A DNA stretch of 11,243 nucleotides from JBBRWV01 sp038248985 (GCA_038248985.1 JBBRWV010000119.1:1-11243), one strand, 5' to 3'. Shown: positions 1 to 7,659, counted from the stretch's first letter. Notes: generated by a model from the sequence alone, not told the origin. Program-made: numbers and translations.

Positions 1-308
1 CCATAACCCAAACAACGACGATGGTTTACATTCATTCATCCCCGCCATATTCCCTCCCTTCTTCCCCCCTGTCAATCCGAATTCCTACCCCGCCCAATCG
101 CCTTCCCCCACCATTCCCGCAACTCCATCTCCCAACCCCTTATCCATCAACCCTTTACGGACTAAACTCCGCCTCACCCCCTCCCCTCCACCTCGCCTCC
201 ACCAATTTTGCGTGTCTACCCCCTCATTCTCGCGATATTCCCCGATACAATATCTAGCGACCGCCACTTTATCCCCCACATTCCCCAGTATCCCGGGAGG
301 ATTTCATC
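1..308. other. C-rich, G-poor non-coding stretch upstream of the TPR gene
   Basis: I see no credible gene here. The + strand is pyrimidine-rich and very poor in G: a hand count of 181-240 gives 28 C and 6 G. A 78-codon open frame from 21 reads as Pro/Ser/Leu low-complexity sequence and is best explained by base composition. C-tracts at 40-43, 52-54, 56-58 and 64-69 would give a G-quadruplex-like run on the - strand, although one loop is 8 bases, slightly long. A possible -10 element TACAAT lies at 246-251, but no matching -35 is visible at proper spacing. The promoter of the downstream gene is therefore uncertain. Confidence 0.6.
295..301 (+). promoter_or_regulatory. Strong Shine-Dalgarno site of the TPR gene
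   Basis: GGGAGGA lies 7 bases before the ATG at 309. This near-consensus ribosome binding site fixes the start of the exported TPR protein. The signal peptide beginning at this ATG agrees with it. Confidence 0.8.
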
Positions 309-1790
309 ATGCAAACCAAACATTTGATCCGTTCCGCCCTGTTTCTCTCCGCCCTTTTCGCCGCCACCACCGCCATTCCTGCGCAAGCCGACATAATTCT
401 CCTGCGCGACGGCACTTCTATCTCCGGTTCCATTCGCCGCGATGGAAAATCGATGGTGATCAAAGCCGATGACGGTCGCGTACTCACCGTCAGCCCGGAC
501 GAAGTTGTGCGTATAACACTCATCAGCACGATAACTCCCGCACAAGCAGCAGAATCCGCTTGGACTTGGACTTCGGCGCAAATCAAGAAAGCGGACACGC
601 TTGCGGACATCATCAAGTTGCACGAAGATTTTTTAACGAAGAATCCCGATGCTCCCAATTCTGGCCAGGTGCGTGCGTCGCTGGAGGAATACAAGAAGCT
701 CCAGGCGCAGGACGGAGTGCGTTTTCGCGGAAAATGGGTTCCGCAGGCACAGGTGGAAGTGTTAATGCGCAAAGACGATGAGCAGGCGGAGCCAGCGCTC
801 AGCCTCTATCGCGCCGGAAAAATGAAGGAAGCCTTGGAGGCCGCGCAACTGGTAGTGAAGGGAAATGCGGAAAATTCTTCGGCACTAATCGTTGGAGGGA
901 TGGCTGCGTATCGCCAGAACAACCTGGCGGTGGCGCGACAGCTTTTCACCCAATTAGCCGAAGTGGACACCGGCAATATCGTTGCCCTCAACAACATCGC
1001 CGTCATCGCGGGTCAGCAAAAACGCGAAGCCGAGGGCCTTCTGCATTTTACCAAAGCGCTGGCGGCAGTGCCGGATAACCGGCTCCTGCTCGACAACATC
1101 ACCGAAGCGCTCAACAGCTATAAAGGGGATCGCAACGCAGCGATATACAAAGATCTGCTTCGCCAGTTTGACCAGGCGGAACTGCGCATGGAAGCCGCGC
1201 TGGCCAAAAAAGATCTCTATCGGTATGGCAGCACGTGGGTTTCGCAAGACCAGCTCACCAAGGCCACGGCAATGTCCAAACAAGTGAAAGACCAGATGGC
1301 AGCGCTTGACCAGCAATACCGCGACACCATGCAGGCCGCTTCCACAATCGAAAGAGACATCAAGATTTGCGCCAACGACTATGACGCCGCAATCAGCGAC
1401 ATCAACTACTTCAACCTGCTGATTCTGCAGGCGCAACAGCGCGGAGACGAAACAGACTACCTGATCACACGGCGCGATGTCCGGATAATGGACTTGGAAA
1501 AAATCCGCCGCAACAAGATCATTCTCGAAGAGCATTACGCAAAGATTCAACTCAGTATTCCGCTTTTCAAAGCCCAGGCGGCCAAACTCAAGTTGCAGCT
1601 CGCCTCAGTCCAAAACGCCCAATTCACCGGCATTCAACGAATCATGGATATCGGCGACGCGGACAAGGTTCCACCCCCGGCGGCATTCAATGTGCCCGAA
1701 GCGAAATTGCCCCTCATGCCCCCGCCCGGGACTACCCAGCAACCAGGCATGATCGACACGACCCTCGATGAAGTGGCCGTGACGAATTAG
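309..1790 (+). CDS. Exported TPR and coiled-coil protein of unknown function
   Basis: 493 residues. Residues 1-27 form a Sec-type signal peptide: a basic start, a hydrophobic core, and a cleavage site after AQA, so the protein should act in the periplasm or on the outer face. Residues 28-72 form a small beta module (LRDGT near 32, then a second DGR-V strand and a DEVVRI strand) of a type I associate with planctomycete exported proteins. Residues about 160-290 contain two to three TPR-like helical pairs (ALSLYRAGKMKEAL, AVARQLFTQLAEVD, LLHFTKALAAVPDN). Residues about 320-435 are charged and helical, with coiled-coil character. The C-terminus is proline-rich. A W-V-x-Q-x-Q element occurs twice, near 143-148 and 310-315, flanking the TPR block. 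TPR proteins usually mediate protein-protein contacts; no catalytic motif is visible. It converges on rseP with a 4-base overlap. No function is assigned. Confidence 0.85.
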   Translation: MQTKHLIRSALFLSALFAATTAIPAQADIILLRDGTSISGSIRRDGKSMVIKADDGRVLTVSPDEVVRITLISTITPAQAAESAWTWTSAQIKKADTLADIIKLHEDFLTKNPDAPNSGQVRASLEEYKKLQAQDGVRFRGKWVPQAQVEVLMRKDDEQAEPALSLYRAGKMKEALEAAQLVVKGNAENSSALIVGGMAAYRQNNLAVARQLFTQLAEVDTGNIVALNNIAVIAGQQKREAEGLLHFTKALAAVPDNRLLLDNITEALNSYKGDRNAAIYKDLLRQFDQAELRMEAALAKKDLYRYGSTWVSQDQLTKATAMSKQVKDQMAALDQQYRDTMQAASTIERDIKICANDYDAAISDINYFNLLILQAQQRGDETDYLITRRDVRIMDLEKIRRNKIILEEHYAKIQLSIPLFKAQAAKLKLQLASVQNAQFTGIQRIMDIGDADKVPPPAAFNVPEAKLPLMPPPGTTQQPGMIDTTLDEVAVTN

Positions 1791-4000
1791 CGCTGCGTGA
1801 ACAAGAACAGAATGTCATTGAACGTAACGAAAATGAACAGTGCCGCCAAGAGCACAACGCCCGCAGTCTGGATCGCGGACTGAAGTTTCAAACTCAGCGG
1901 CTTCCCACGAATTTTCTCCAGAATCAGCAGCAGAAATAGGCCGCCGTCGACGACGGGCAGGGGCAGGAAATTTGCGACGGCCAGATTTACGCTGACCATG
2001 GCCATCAGATAGCAAAGCCAGATGAATCCGCGATCCTGCACATCGTGGCCCACTTTGCCGATCACGATTATCCCGTGAAGGTTGGTCGGGGAAACGGTTC
2101 GGAAAATCATTCCACGTAAAGTCATGTAAACTTGCTTGACGAACTTTTCGGTGTGTTCCATTCCCATCAGCACGCCTTCCCACGAATTTTTTGCCCGCTG
2201 CAGGATCATCGCGTTTTCCATGGAAAGATTCATCAGATAGGCCGTCTCGTTTTCAAATCGCGCTGCCAGCGCCGAATCCATTACCTGAGTGTAGACGACT
2301 TCACCCCCGTCGATTTTGAAGGTCAGGGCGACGGCTTCACCGGCCTTCTTGCCATGCACGGTATTGGTTACCTCGGACCAGGATTTAACCGGCATGCCAT
2401 CGATCGCCGCAATCTGAGCCGGCTTGCCGCTCAAAAACGCTTCCATGGAACCCGCCGCGATGGGGTCGCGGACGATCACCGACAGGTCATCGTCCGCAAT
2501 TCCCATGGCTATCCCGATTTTTCCGCGACCATCTTTTTTCTTGTTCTCCATGGGCGTGACGATGAGCGATTCCACTTTTCCGTCGCGCAATACTTTGACC
2601 GCCAGCGGTTTCTTGGGATTTGCTTCGATAATCTCCGACAATTGCTCGAGCGACGGATCGGTTCGCGTCCCCAGGAGTGTGATCACATCGCCGGCTTTCA
2701 TCTGGGCTTTGTCGGCAGGATCACCAGGCACCACCGCTTCAATCCTGGTGCGCGGGCCGATGCCGAAATAATTGGAGAGCATGGATTTTACGCCCATCCG
2801 CGGCTGCAATTCCGGGGTGATTTTCACATCCCGATCCGCAATCTGGGGGGCTTTCCTGTTTCTGACCGTCAACGTTACCGGCGCGCCGTGGCTGGCCTGG
2901 AGCACTGGATACAATTCAGAAAATGTGGTGATGGGTGTGCCGTTCACGGCGGTGATGGAATCGCCGGGTTCGAGTTTCTTGATCTCGGCCATGCGTTCGG
3001 GCGACCACTTGCGATTCTCCGCAACTTTTGCGAGTAGATCCTTGTCCACGTAAATATTGAGCGATTGCATCGGCTCAATCCCGATCCCCAGAAATCCGGT
3101 GCTTTCCTGGCGTACGGGCTTCAAATCAAATATCAGCGTGCCGGGGACGCCGGGGCGTTCCACTTCAAAGCGCACGGTTTCATCACCATCGGACAGAGCC
3201 GAGGCGATGACCACATCCGTAAATTCCATTTGCCCCAGGGGTTTCTTGCCATTGATGGCGATGATCTTGTCACCGATCCGCATCCCCTTGCCGTCCTTGT
3301 ATGCCGGCGATCCAAACGCCACGTTCCCCACTTCCGCCGGCGGAAAAACCACGCCCAAGGACGGATGGAAGACGATGGAAAAAACCACCGCGGCGAAAAT
3401 CAGGTTCATAATCACCCCCGCCGACACCACGCACATGCGCTGCCACACCGGCCGCATATTGAACGCCCGCGGATCCCCCGACACTTTGGTCGGGTCCATG
3501 TCGTCCTGGCCGAGCATGCGCACGTATCCACCCAGTGGCAGCATGGATACACGATAGTCGCATTCGCCCAATGAAGTCAGGTCAACATTTGTTTTTGTCT
3601 TTCCAAGAATATCGGCGGTCAAATTCTTCGTGCCCGGCTCGATACCCCTTCCCGTATCCCCGCCTTCCAATTTTGCCTTTTTTGCTTCTTCCCTGAGTTT
3701 GTCCACTGGATCATTGCCGAAGCTCAACCCAAAATTCTTGCGCCAGCCAAACAAGCGGGGACCGATGCCGATGGAGAACGCCTCGCAACGCACCGAGCAG
3801 GCCCGGGCAACCAGGAAATGGCCCAGTTCATGGACAAACACAATGGAGGAGAAGCCCAGCAACACCAGCAGGATGCGCTTGGTCGATTCGAGCATTCCAC
3901 CCAGTGAGTATGCCAGCAGCATCATCGGCAGCAATGTGGAATAGAGAAAAACCTGCGATCGCTTGTAAGCGCGTCGCACGGGAGGTTTTTGGTGGATCAT
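1787..4000 (-). CDS. Site-2 intramembrane metalloprotease, RseP/M50 family, with extra PDZ-like domains
   Basis: 737 residues against about 450 for E. coli RseP. The family cleaves membrane-embedded substrates such as anti-sigma factors and releases the signal to the cytoplasm. The zinc motif HELGH is at 57-61 in the first core membrane helix. The second catalytic block, FLPLPVVDGG, with the metal-binding Asp at 685, is near the C-terminus and is followed by the last membrane helix (about 711-733). The conserved PLGGYV is at 155-160. PDZ-like modules with a GD-x-I-x-x-(I/V)NG type strand are seen near 215-297, 302-398 and 410-484, and a more diverged one near 495-582. A charged Lys/Glu-rich insert (about 89-145) sits between HELGH and PLGGYV. 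An additional hydrophobic segment (17-33) precedes the core helix. The start is uncertain: no clear Shine-Dalgarno precedes the ATG at 4000, and an internal ATG at 3895 (Met36) would remove that extra segment. It lies 64 bases downstream of dxr, probably in the same transcript. Confidence 0.93.
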   Translation of the reverse strand: MIHQKPPVRRAYKRSQVFLYSTLLPMMLLAYSLGGMLESTKRILLVLLGFSSIVFVHELGHFLVARACSVRCEAFSIGIGPRLFGWRKNFGLSFGNDPVDKLREEAKKAKLEGGDTGRGIEPGTKNLTADILGKTKTNVDLTSLGECDYRVSMLPLGGYVRMLGQDDMDPTKVSGDPRAFNMRPVWQRMCVVSAGVIMNLIFAAVVFSIVFHPSLGVVFPPAEVGNVAFGSPAYKDGKGMRIGDKIIAINGKKPLGQMEFTDVVIASALSDGDETVRFEVERPGVPGTLIFDLKPVRQESTGFLGIGIEPMQSLNIYVDKDLLAKVAENRKWSPERMAEIKKLEPGDSITAVNGTPITTFSELYPVLQASHGAPVTLTVRNRKAPQIADRDVKITPELQPRMGVKSMLSNYFGIGPRTRIEAVVPGDPADKAQMKAGDVITLLGTRTDPSLEQLSEIIEANPKKPLAVKVLRDGKVESLIVTPMENKKKDGRGKIGIAMGIADDDLSVIVRDPIAAGSMEAFLSGKPAQIAAIDGMPVKSWSEVTNTVHGKKAGEAVALTFKIDGGEVVYTQVMDSALAARFENETAYLMNLSMENAMILQRAKNSWEGVLMGMEHTEKFVKQVYMTLRGMIFRTVSPTNLHGIIVIGKVGHDVQDRGFIWLCYLMAMVSVNLAVANFLPLPVVDGGLFLLLILEKIRGKPLSLKLQSAIQTAGVVLLAALFIFVTFNDILFLFTQR

Positions 4001-4064
4001 ATTGAGAGGTTCCGAAGAAAGATTTTGAAGGCCTGGTTACCCGATACAAGGGACAATTTGACAA

Positions 4065-5306
4065 TTACAAATCACGAACCTGGCGCCGCGCCCATGCATC
4101 GGCGGCCAGCAACTCTTTCAATGTGGGCTTTTTGATAAATCCGCTCCGTTTGTGTCGCTGCAAAACTTCCTGCACTCTCTCTACGATATGACCGAAGCGA
4201 ATGTTCCCGGCACGGAACATTTCGTTGGCCGCTTCGTTGGCCGCATTGACGACCGCGCCCGAGGTACCACCCAGACGAATGACCTCAAAACCCAATTGCA
4301 ACGCTGGAAAACGATCATCGGGACACTCGAACGTCATTTCCCGTATCTTCGACCAATCCAGACGAGTACTGCACCCCTCCTGGCGATTTGGATGCGTCAA
4401 TGCATACTGAATGGGCGTCCGCATGTCGGCGGTTCCCAACTGGGCGATCACCGAACCATCCACGAATTCAATCATCGAGTGGACAATCGACTGAGGATGA
4501 ATCAGAACCTCGATTTTCTCGGCCGGCAGATCAAAGAGCCAGTGAGCCTCGATGATTTCCAGCGCCTTGTTCATCATCGTAGCGCTGTCGATAGTGATTT
4601 TGGGACCCATTTTCCAGTTTGGATGGGCCAAGGCTTGCTCAATGGTCGCATCGTGAATTTTGCTCTTGGGCCAGGTGCGAAACGGCCCGCCGGAGGCCGT
4701 AAGGATGATTTTGCGGATTTCTTTCCCCTGGCCACTGCGAAGACTCTGAAAAATTGCGGAATGCTCAGAATCCACCGGCACAATCGTCGCCCCATGTTTT
4801 CGCGCGGTGGGCATGACGATGCTGCCAGCTACCACCAGCGATTCCTTGTTGGCCAAGGCAATTGTCTTTCCGGCCTTCGCGGCGGCAATACAGGGCGCTA
4901 ATCCGGCCGCGCCCACCACCGCCGCCACCACAATGTCCACTTCCGACCGTGCCACAATCTCTTCCATGGCATGCGCGCCGGTGATCATCTCAATGGACGT
5001 ACCCAGCAGGGCATCCCGCATGGCACGCAGATTTTCCGAAGGATTTTCCCATGTGCTGCTGTCATTGAGCGCCACCATGTGCGGCGTCGGTGAAATTTCC
5101 AATGCCTGCTCGGCCAGTTTCTTCCAGCTCGTGCACGCTGTCAGCGAATGAATCGCGAACCGATCCTGCATATGCCTGCAAACTTCGATGGCATTGGTTC
5201 CGATCGAGCCTGTTGCACCCAGAATGCAGACTTGCTTCCGCGCATCCCTGCCCCGCCTCGCCCCACCCTTCTGAGATTTTTTCCTAATCGTAGTTGCCAG
5301 TGCCAT
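4065..5306 (-). CDS. dxr: 1-deoxy-D-xylulose 5-phosphate reductoisomerase
   Basis: Converts 1-deoxy-D-xylulose 5-phosphate to 2-C-methyl-D-erythritol 4-phosphate with NADPH and a divalent metal. This is the committed step of the MEP isoprenoid pathway and is cytoplasmic. Counted from the ATG at 5306 (413 residues), the NADPH-binding GATGSIG is at 30-36 and NKES at 153-156. The metal ligands expected from the E. coli enzyme correspond to D179 and E181 in VDSEH and the Glu in NKALE near 250. SGGPF and HPNWKMG supply the phosphate and flexible-loop region. All key residues are present, so the enzyme should be active. Residues 1-24 are an Arg/Lys-rich extension before the Rossmann strand that most homologues lack. 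A TTG at 5312 is an in-frame alternative start two codons earlier; GGAAGG lies 10 bases before the ATG and 4 before the TTG, so I prefer the ATG. It leads the dxr-rseP pair and diverges from rplA. Confidence 0.96.
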   Translation of the reverse strand: MALATTIRKKSQKGGARRGRDARKQVCILGATGSIGTNAIEVCRHMQDRFAIHSLTACTSWKKLAEQALEISPTPHMVALNDSSTWENPSENLRAMRDALLGTSIEMITGAHAMEEIVARSEVDIVVAAVVGAAGLAPCIAAAKAGKTIALANKESLVVAGSIVMPTARKHGATIVPVDSEHSAIFQSLRSGQGKEIRKIILTASGGPFRTWPKSKIHDATIEQALAHPNWKMGPKITIDSATMMNKALEIIEAHWLFDLPAEKIEVLIHPQSIVHSMIEFVDGSVIAQLGTADMRTPIQYALTHPNRQEGCSTRLDWSKIREMTFECPDDRFPALQLGFEVIRLGGTSGAVVNAANEAANEMFRAGNIRFGHIVERVQEVLQRHKRSGFIKKPTLKELLAADAWARRQVRDL

Positions 5307-5350
5307 GCGCAATAAACCTTCCCTGAATCCACATAATTACAAGCCTTGGA

Positions 5351-5379
5351 ATAATACGCGTGGCGGAGAAGGGCAACAA
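5351..5379 (-). promoter_or_regulatory. Candidate sigma70-type promoter for dxr-rseP
   Basis: Read on the - strand, TTGTTG (5379-5374) and TATTAT (5356-5351) are separated by exactly 17 bases. The predicted transcript start near 5344 gives a leader of about 38 bases to the dxr ATG. It matches the consensus well, but promoters cannot be proven by inspection. Confidence 0.6.
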
Positions 5380-5381
5380 GC

Positions 5382-5414
5382 CGTATGCGTTACCCCCCAA
5401 ACGTTGCGTATGCG
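5382..5414. repeat. Direct repeat CGTATGCG between divergent promoters
   Basis: Two perfect copies of CGTATGCG (5382-5389 and 5407-5414) start 25 bases apart. They lie just upstream of the dxr -35 element and about 55 bases before the rplA -35 element. The location suits a regulator binding site shared by the two divergent units, but an 8-base repeat may be chance. Confidence 0.35.
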
Positions 5415-5466
5415 CGACCCGGAACGGCCGGACACTTCGCCATCAGAAATATCCGATCCATCAACC

Positions 5467-5496
5467 TTGACGCGCTGGGCTAGAATTCTGTATACT
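5467..5496 (+). promoter_or_regulatory. Candidate sigma70-type promoter for rplA-rplJ-rplL
   Basis: TTGACG (5467-5472) and TATACT (5491-5496) are separated by 18 bases, each differing from consensus at one position. The predicted start near 5503 gives an untranslated leader of about 245 bases before rplA. This is the best promoter match I found in the window and suits a highly expressed ribosomal-protein unit. Confidence 0.7.
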
Positions 5497-5502
5497 TATC
5501 CC

Positions 5503-5749
5503 TCTTCGCCGAACCACGGGCGTTAACAGTGGGAGCTACTTTGTGCTTCGGTGCAAAGAAGCGAATCGCAAGTTGTCCAATCCCATCCTCCGCAGCGTGG
5601 CCTGAATAAGGTGCCTGCGACGGGATGCAGGACATGCGACTCGACAAGGCCTTTCCGGCTTTGAAATGCTCCCCTTGAAAACAAAACGTGGCTCTACGAA
5701 AAGCCGATTGTTTTTCCAGTCTCCCTTCGTCCTCCCTCAAGGAGTAACC
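5503..5749 (+). promoter_or_regulatory. Long hairpin-rich 5' leader of rplA, possible L1 autoregulatory target
   Basis: No gene is seen in this leader, but several stems can be drawn. The best spans 5535-5562: GCU pairs with AGC, then after an A-A mismatch CUUUGUGC pairs with GUGCAAAG around a C(UUCG)G tetraloop. It is flanked by GGGA on the 5' side and GAAU on the 3' side; GTGGGA (5529-5534) can pair with TCCCAT (5581-5586). Other stems are 5614-5631, 5646-5662, and 5678-5714 with an inner GGCU/AGCC stem followed by a T-run (5711-5715). From memory, L1 binds a helix with GGA-GC and GC-GAA elements in its mRNA and 23S targets, and this leader resembles that. L1 autoregulation or attenuation is inference. 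Confidence 0.45.
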
Positions 5750-6466
5750 ATGGCTATTAAGATTCGCGGCAAGCGCTACAAAGAAGCCGCCAAGCTCATC
5801 CCGCCCAATCCGGTCACGCTGGAACAGGCTATCCCGATTCTCAAGCAGATGAAACATGCCAAGTTTGATGAATCGATCAACATCGTCATTCACCTGGGCA
5901 TCGACGCCAAGCAGGCCGATCAAATGGTTCGTGGTGCGGTCTCGCTGCCCAAGGGCATCGGTAAGACCAACCGCGTCATCGCCTTTGTACAAGGCGCCAA
6001 TATTGATGCCGCTCGCGCTGCCGGGGCAATTGAAGCCGGTGCCGATGAGCTGATCACTCGCATCAACGGCGGCTGGCTTGACTTTGATGTCGCCATCGCC
6101 ACCCCGGACATGATGCCCAAGATTGCCCGTCTCGGTAAGGTGCTTGGACCGCAGGGCAAGATGCCTTCGCCAAAGGCCGGCACCGTCACGACCGACATCA
6201 CCACCGCCGTCAAAGAATACGCCGCAGGCAAAATCGAGTTTCGCAATGATGCCGGCGGGAACATTCACGCCGTCATCGGCAAAACCTCGTTCGCCGAGAC
6301 TGATCTTTCCGCCAATGCCCACGCGTTTGTGGAAACGCTTCGCAAGATGAAGCCCACCACGGCCAAAGGCGTTTACATCAAGAAGATCACCCTGCACTCG
6401 TCGATGTCCCCGGGCATCCCGATCGACCTGAGCCACCTGAACAACACCGAAGAAAACGAAAAGTAA
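5750..6466 (+). CDS. rplA: 50S ribosomal protein L1
   Basis: 238 residues, close to the 234 of E. coli L1. L1 forms the mobile L1 stalk at the E site of the large subunit, binding 23S rRNA, and in many bacteria represses translation of its own operon. Full-length family similarity is clear: RGKRYKEA at the N-terminus, the GKTNRVIAF block, the LGPQGKMPSPKAGTVT signature near 140-155, and the K-x-G-x-IEFRNDAGGNIH region. The start is set by AAGGAG closely upstream of this ATG. The frame is open back to 5666, but those 28 codons show no L1 similarity. It is normally preceded by rplK; here it is the first gene after a divergent region. rplJ follows after 61 bases. Confidence 0.97.
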   Translation: MAIKIRGKRYKEAAKLIPPNPVTLEQAIPILKQMKHAKFDESINIVIHLGIDAKQADQMVRGAVSLPKGIGKTNRVIAFVQGANIDAARAAGAIEAGADELITRINGGWLDFDVAIATPDMMPKIARLGKVLGPQGKMPSPKAGTVTTDITTAVKEYAAGKIEFRNDAGGNIHAVIGKTSFAETDLSANAHAFVETLRKMKPTTAKGVYIKKITLHSSMSPGIPIDLSHLNNTEENEK

Positions 6467-6527
6467 ATCAGTACCCATCACGGGCCCAAGTGGTCACTAG
6501 ACCCTTCCCCTTACCCCTGAGGACTTT

Positions 6528-7115
6528 ATGAGCAAACGCATCAAAAATCTCATCACCGCCGAACTCGAACGCAAGTTCAAAGGCGCTGATTCCGTCGTCG
6601 TGGTGGACTACATCGGTATCGATGCCAAGACCAACACGGCCGTCCGGTCTGATCTGAAAAAGAAGAACGTCAAGATGACGGTCGTCCGCAATGCGATGGC
6701 GGCCAAGGCCCTGGAGTCCATCGGACTCAAAGGAGCCAAGGATCTTCTCAAGGGCACCAGTGCCATTGTTTACGGTGGCGAATCCATCGTTGACTTGGTG
6801 AAGGAACTCGTTGAGCAGGCCAAAAAGGTCGACAAGCTCAAGATCAAAGGCTCGATCGTCGAAGGGCAGATCCTCGACAGCAAAGCCACCGCCGCCCTCT
6901 CGAAGATGCCCAACCGCAAAGAACTCCAATCCATAATCGTCGGGCAGATTCTTGGTCCCGGCCGCAAACTTGCCGGGCAACTCAAGGGTCCCGCCGGCAC
7001 GATCGCCGGGCAGATCAAGGCGTATATCGAAAAGAAAGAAAAGGAAGCTCTGGCCGCTGAAGCAACCGCTGCACCCGCGGCCGATGCTCCTGCGGAACCC
7101 ACCGCCACCGCATAA
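6528..7115 (+). CDS. rplJ: 50S ribosomal protein L10
   Basis: 195 residues, against 165 in E. coli. L10 anchors L7/L12 dimers to the ribosomal stalk base and is needed for translation-factor recruitment. The family pattern is clear: a basic N-terminus, VVDYIGIDAKTNTAVRSDLKKKNVKMTVV in the globular domain (given here for orientation, about residues 25-53), then GTSAIVYGG and the C-terminal helix that carries L7/L12 (about 150-175). The C-terminus adds an Ala/Pro/Glu-rich tail of about 20 residues. TGAGGA precedes the ATG by 4 bases. It lies between rplA and rplL as in most bacteria. I do not recognise a classical L10 leader motif in the 61-base gap before it. Confidence 0.96.
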   Translation: MSKRIKNLITAELERKFKGADSVVVVDYIGIDAKTNTAVRSDLKKKNVKMTVVRNAMAAKALESIGLKGAKDLLKGTSAIVYGGESIVDLVKELVEQAKKVDKLKIKGSIVEGQILDSKATAALSKMPNRKELQSIIVGQILGPGRKLAGQLKGPAGTIAGQIKAYIEKKEKEALAAEATAAPAADAPAEPTATA

Positions 7116-7219
7116 TTCACGCTTACTTGCTTCACCAGTTGTTCAGCCTGCCTTGAGCAGTTAAAACTTGGCGCGTCGCCGGGGCTGGCAAAGGTGAACA
7201 GATTTGAAAGGTCACACTC

Positions 7220-7609
7220 ATGGCAGACGTAAAGTCGGAAATCAAGGAACTCGGCGATAAGATCGTCGCTCTCTCGCTGCTTGACGCCCAGGCGCTCAGC
7301 ACCTACCTCAAAGAGACCTATGGCATCGAAGCCGCCGCCGGTGGCGTCGCTGTTGCTGCTGGTCCGGCCGCCGGCCCCGCCGCCGTTGCCGAAGTCCAGA
7401 CCACCTTCGACGTCGTCCTCAAAGCGGCCGGCGACAAGAAGATCCAGGTCATCAAGGTCGTGCGCGAAGTCACGGGCCTTGGTCTCAAGGAAGCCAAGGA
7501 TCTCGTCGATGGCGCCCCGAAGGTCGTCAAGCCCGGCCTCGAAAAGGCCGAAGCCGAAGCCCTCAAGAAGAAACTCGAGACCGAAGGCGCCAGCGTCGAA
7601 CTCAAGTAA
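7220..7609 (+). CDS. rplL: 50S ribosomal protein L7/L12
   Basis: 129 residues, typical for the family. L7/L12 dimers form the flexible ribosomal stalk that recruits and activates elongation-factor GTPases. The N-terminal dimerisation and L10-binding helices (about 1-35) are followed by an Ala/Gly/Pro-rich hinge (about 36-55). The conserved C-terminal domain runs from TTFDVVLKAAGDKK through IKVVREVTGLGLKEAKDLVD to EGASVELK. AAAGG precedes the ATG. The 104-base gap after rplJ has only a weak 4-base stem. It is followed by a strong terminator instead of rpoB. Confidence 0.97.
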   Translation: MADVKSEIKELGDKIVALSLLDAQALSTYLKETYGIEAAAGGVAVAAGPAAGPAAVAEVQTTFDVVLKAAGDKKIQVIKVVREVTGLGLKEAKDLVDGAPKVVKPGLEKAEAEALKKKLETEGASVELK

Positions 7610-7636
7610 ATTCGACCAGCCCTCACTCGTCGTTTC

Positions 7637-7653
7637 AACTTGCCTGGCAAGTT
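7637..7653. repeat. Perfect 8-base inverted repeat after rplL
   Basis: AACTTGCC and GGCAAGTT form a perfect palindrome around a single T, 27 bases after the rplL stop. It could be a secondary hairpin assisting the terminator just downstream, an RNA-processing site, or a protein-binding dyad. The sequence alone cannot separate these. Confidence 0.5.
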
Positions 7654-7659
7654 CCAACG

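Noticed and set aside
21..257. 78-codon Pro/Ser-rich open frame in the C-rich left end
   Set aside because: Composition alone explains it: G-depleted sequence gives few stop codons. No Shine-Dalgarno and no domain.
2132..3037. 301-codon + strand open frame opposite rseP
   Set aside because: It is antisense to the PDZ region of rseP; its His/Arg/Phe-rich translation resembles no family and is a shadow.
4152..4901. 249-codon + strand open frame opposite dxr
   Set aside because: It is antisense to conserved dxr motifs, with no ribosome binding site or family similarity.
5666..5749. Upstream in-frame extension of rplA
   Set aside because: L1 similarity begins at the ATG at 5750, which has a strong ribosome binding site; the extension overlaps the leader hairpins.
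5480..6481. Long - strand open frame (333 codons) opposite rplA
   Set aside because: It lies antisense to a clear ribosomal protein gene, has no recognisable domain, and is Gly/Asp-rich as expected from reading GC-rich codons backwards.
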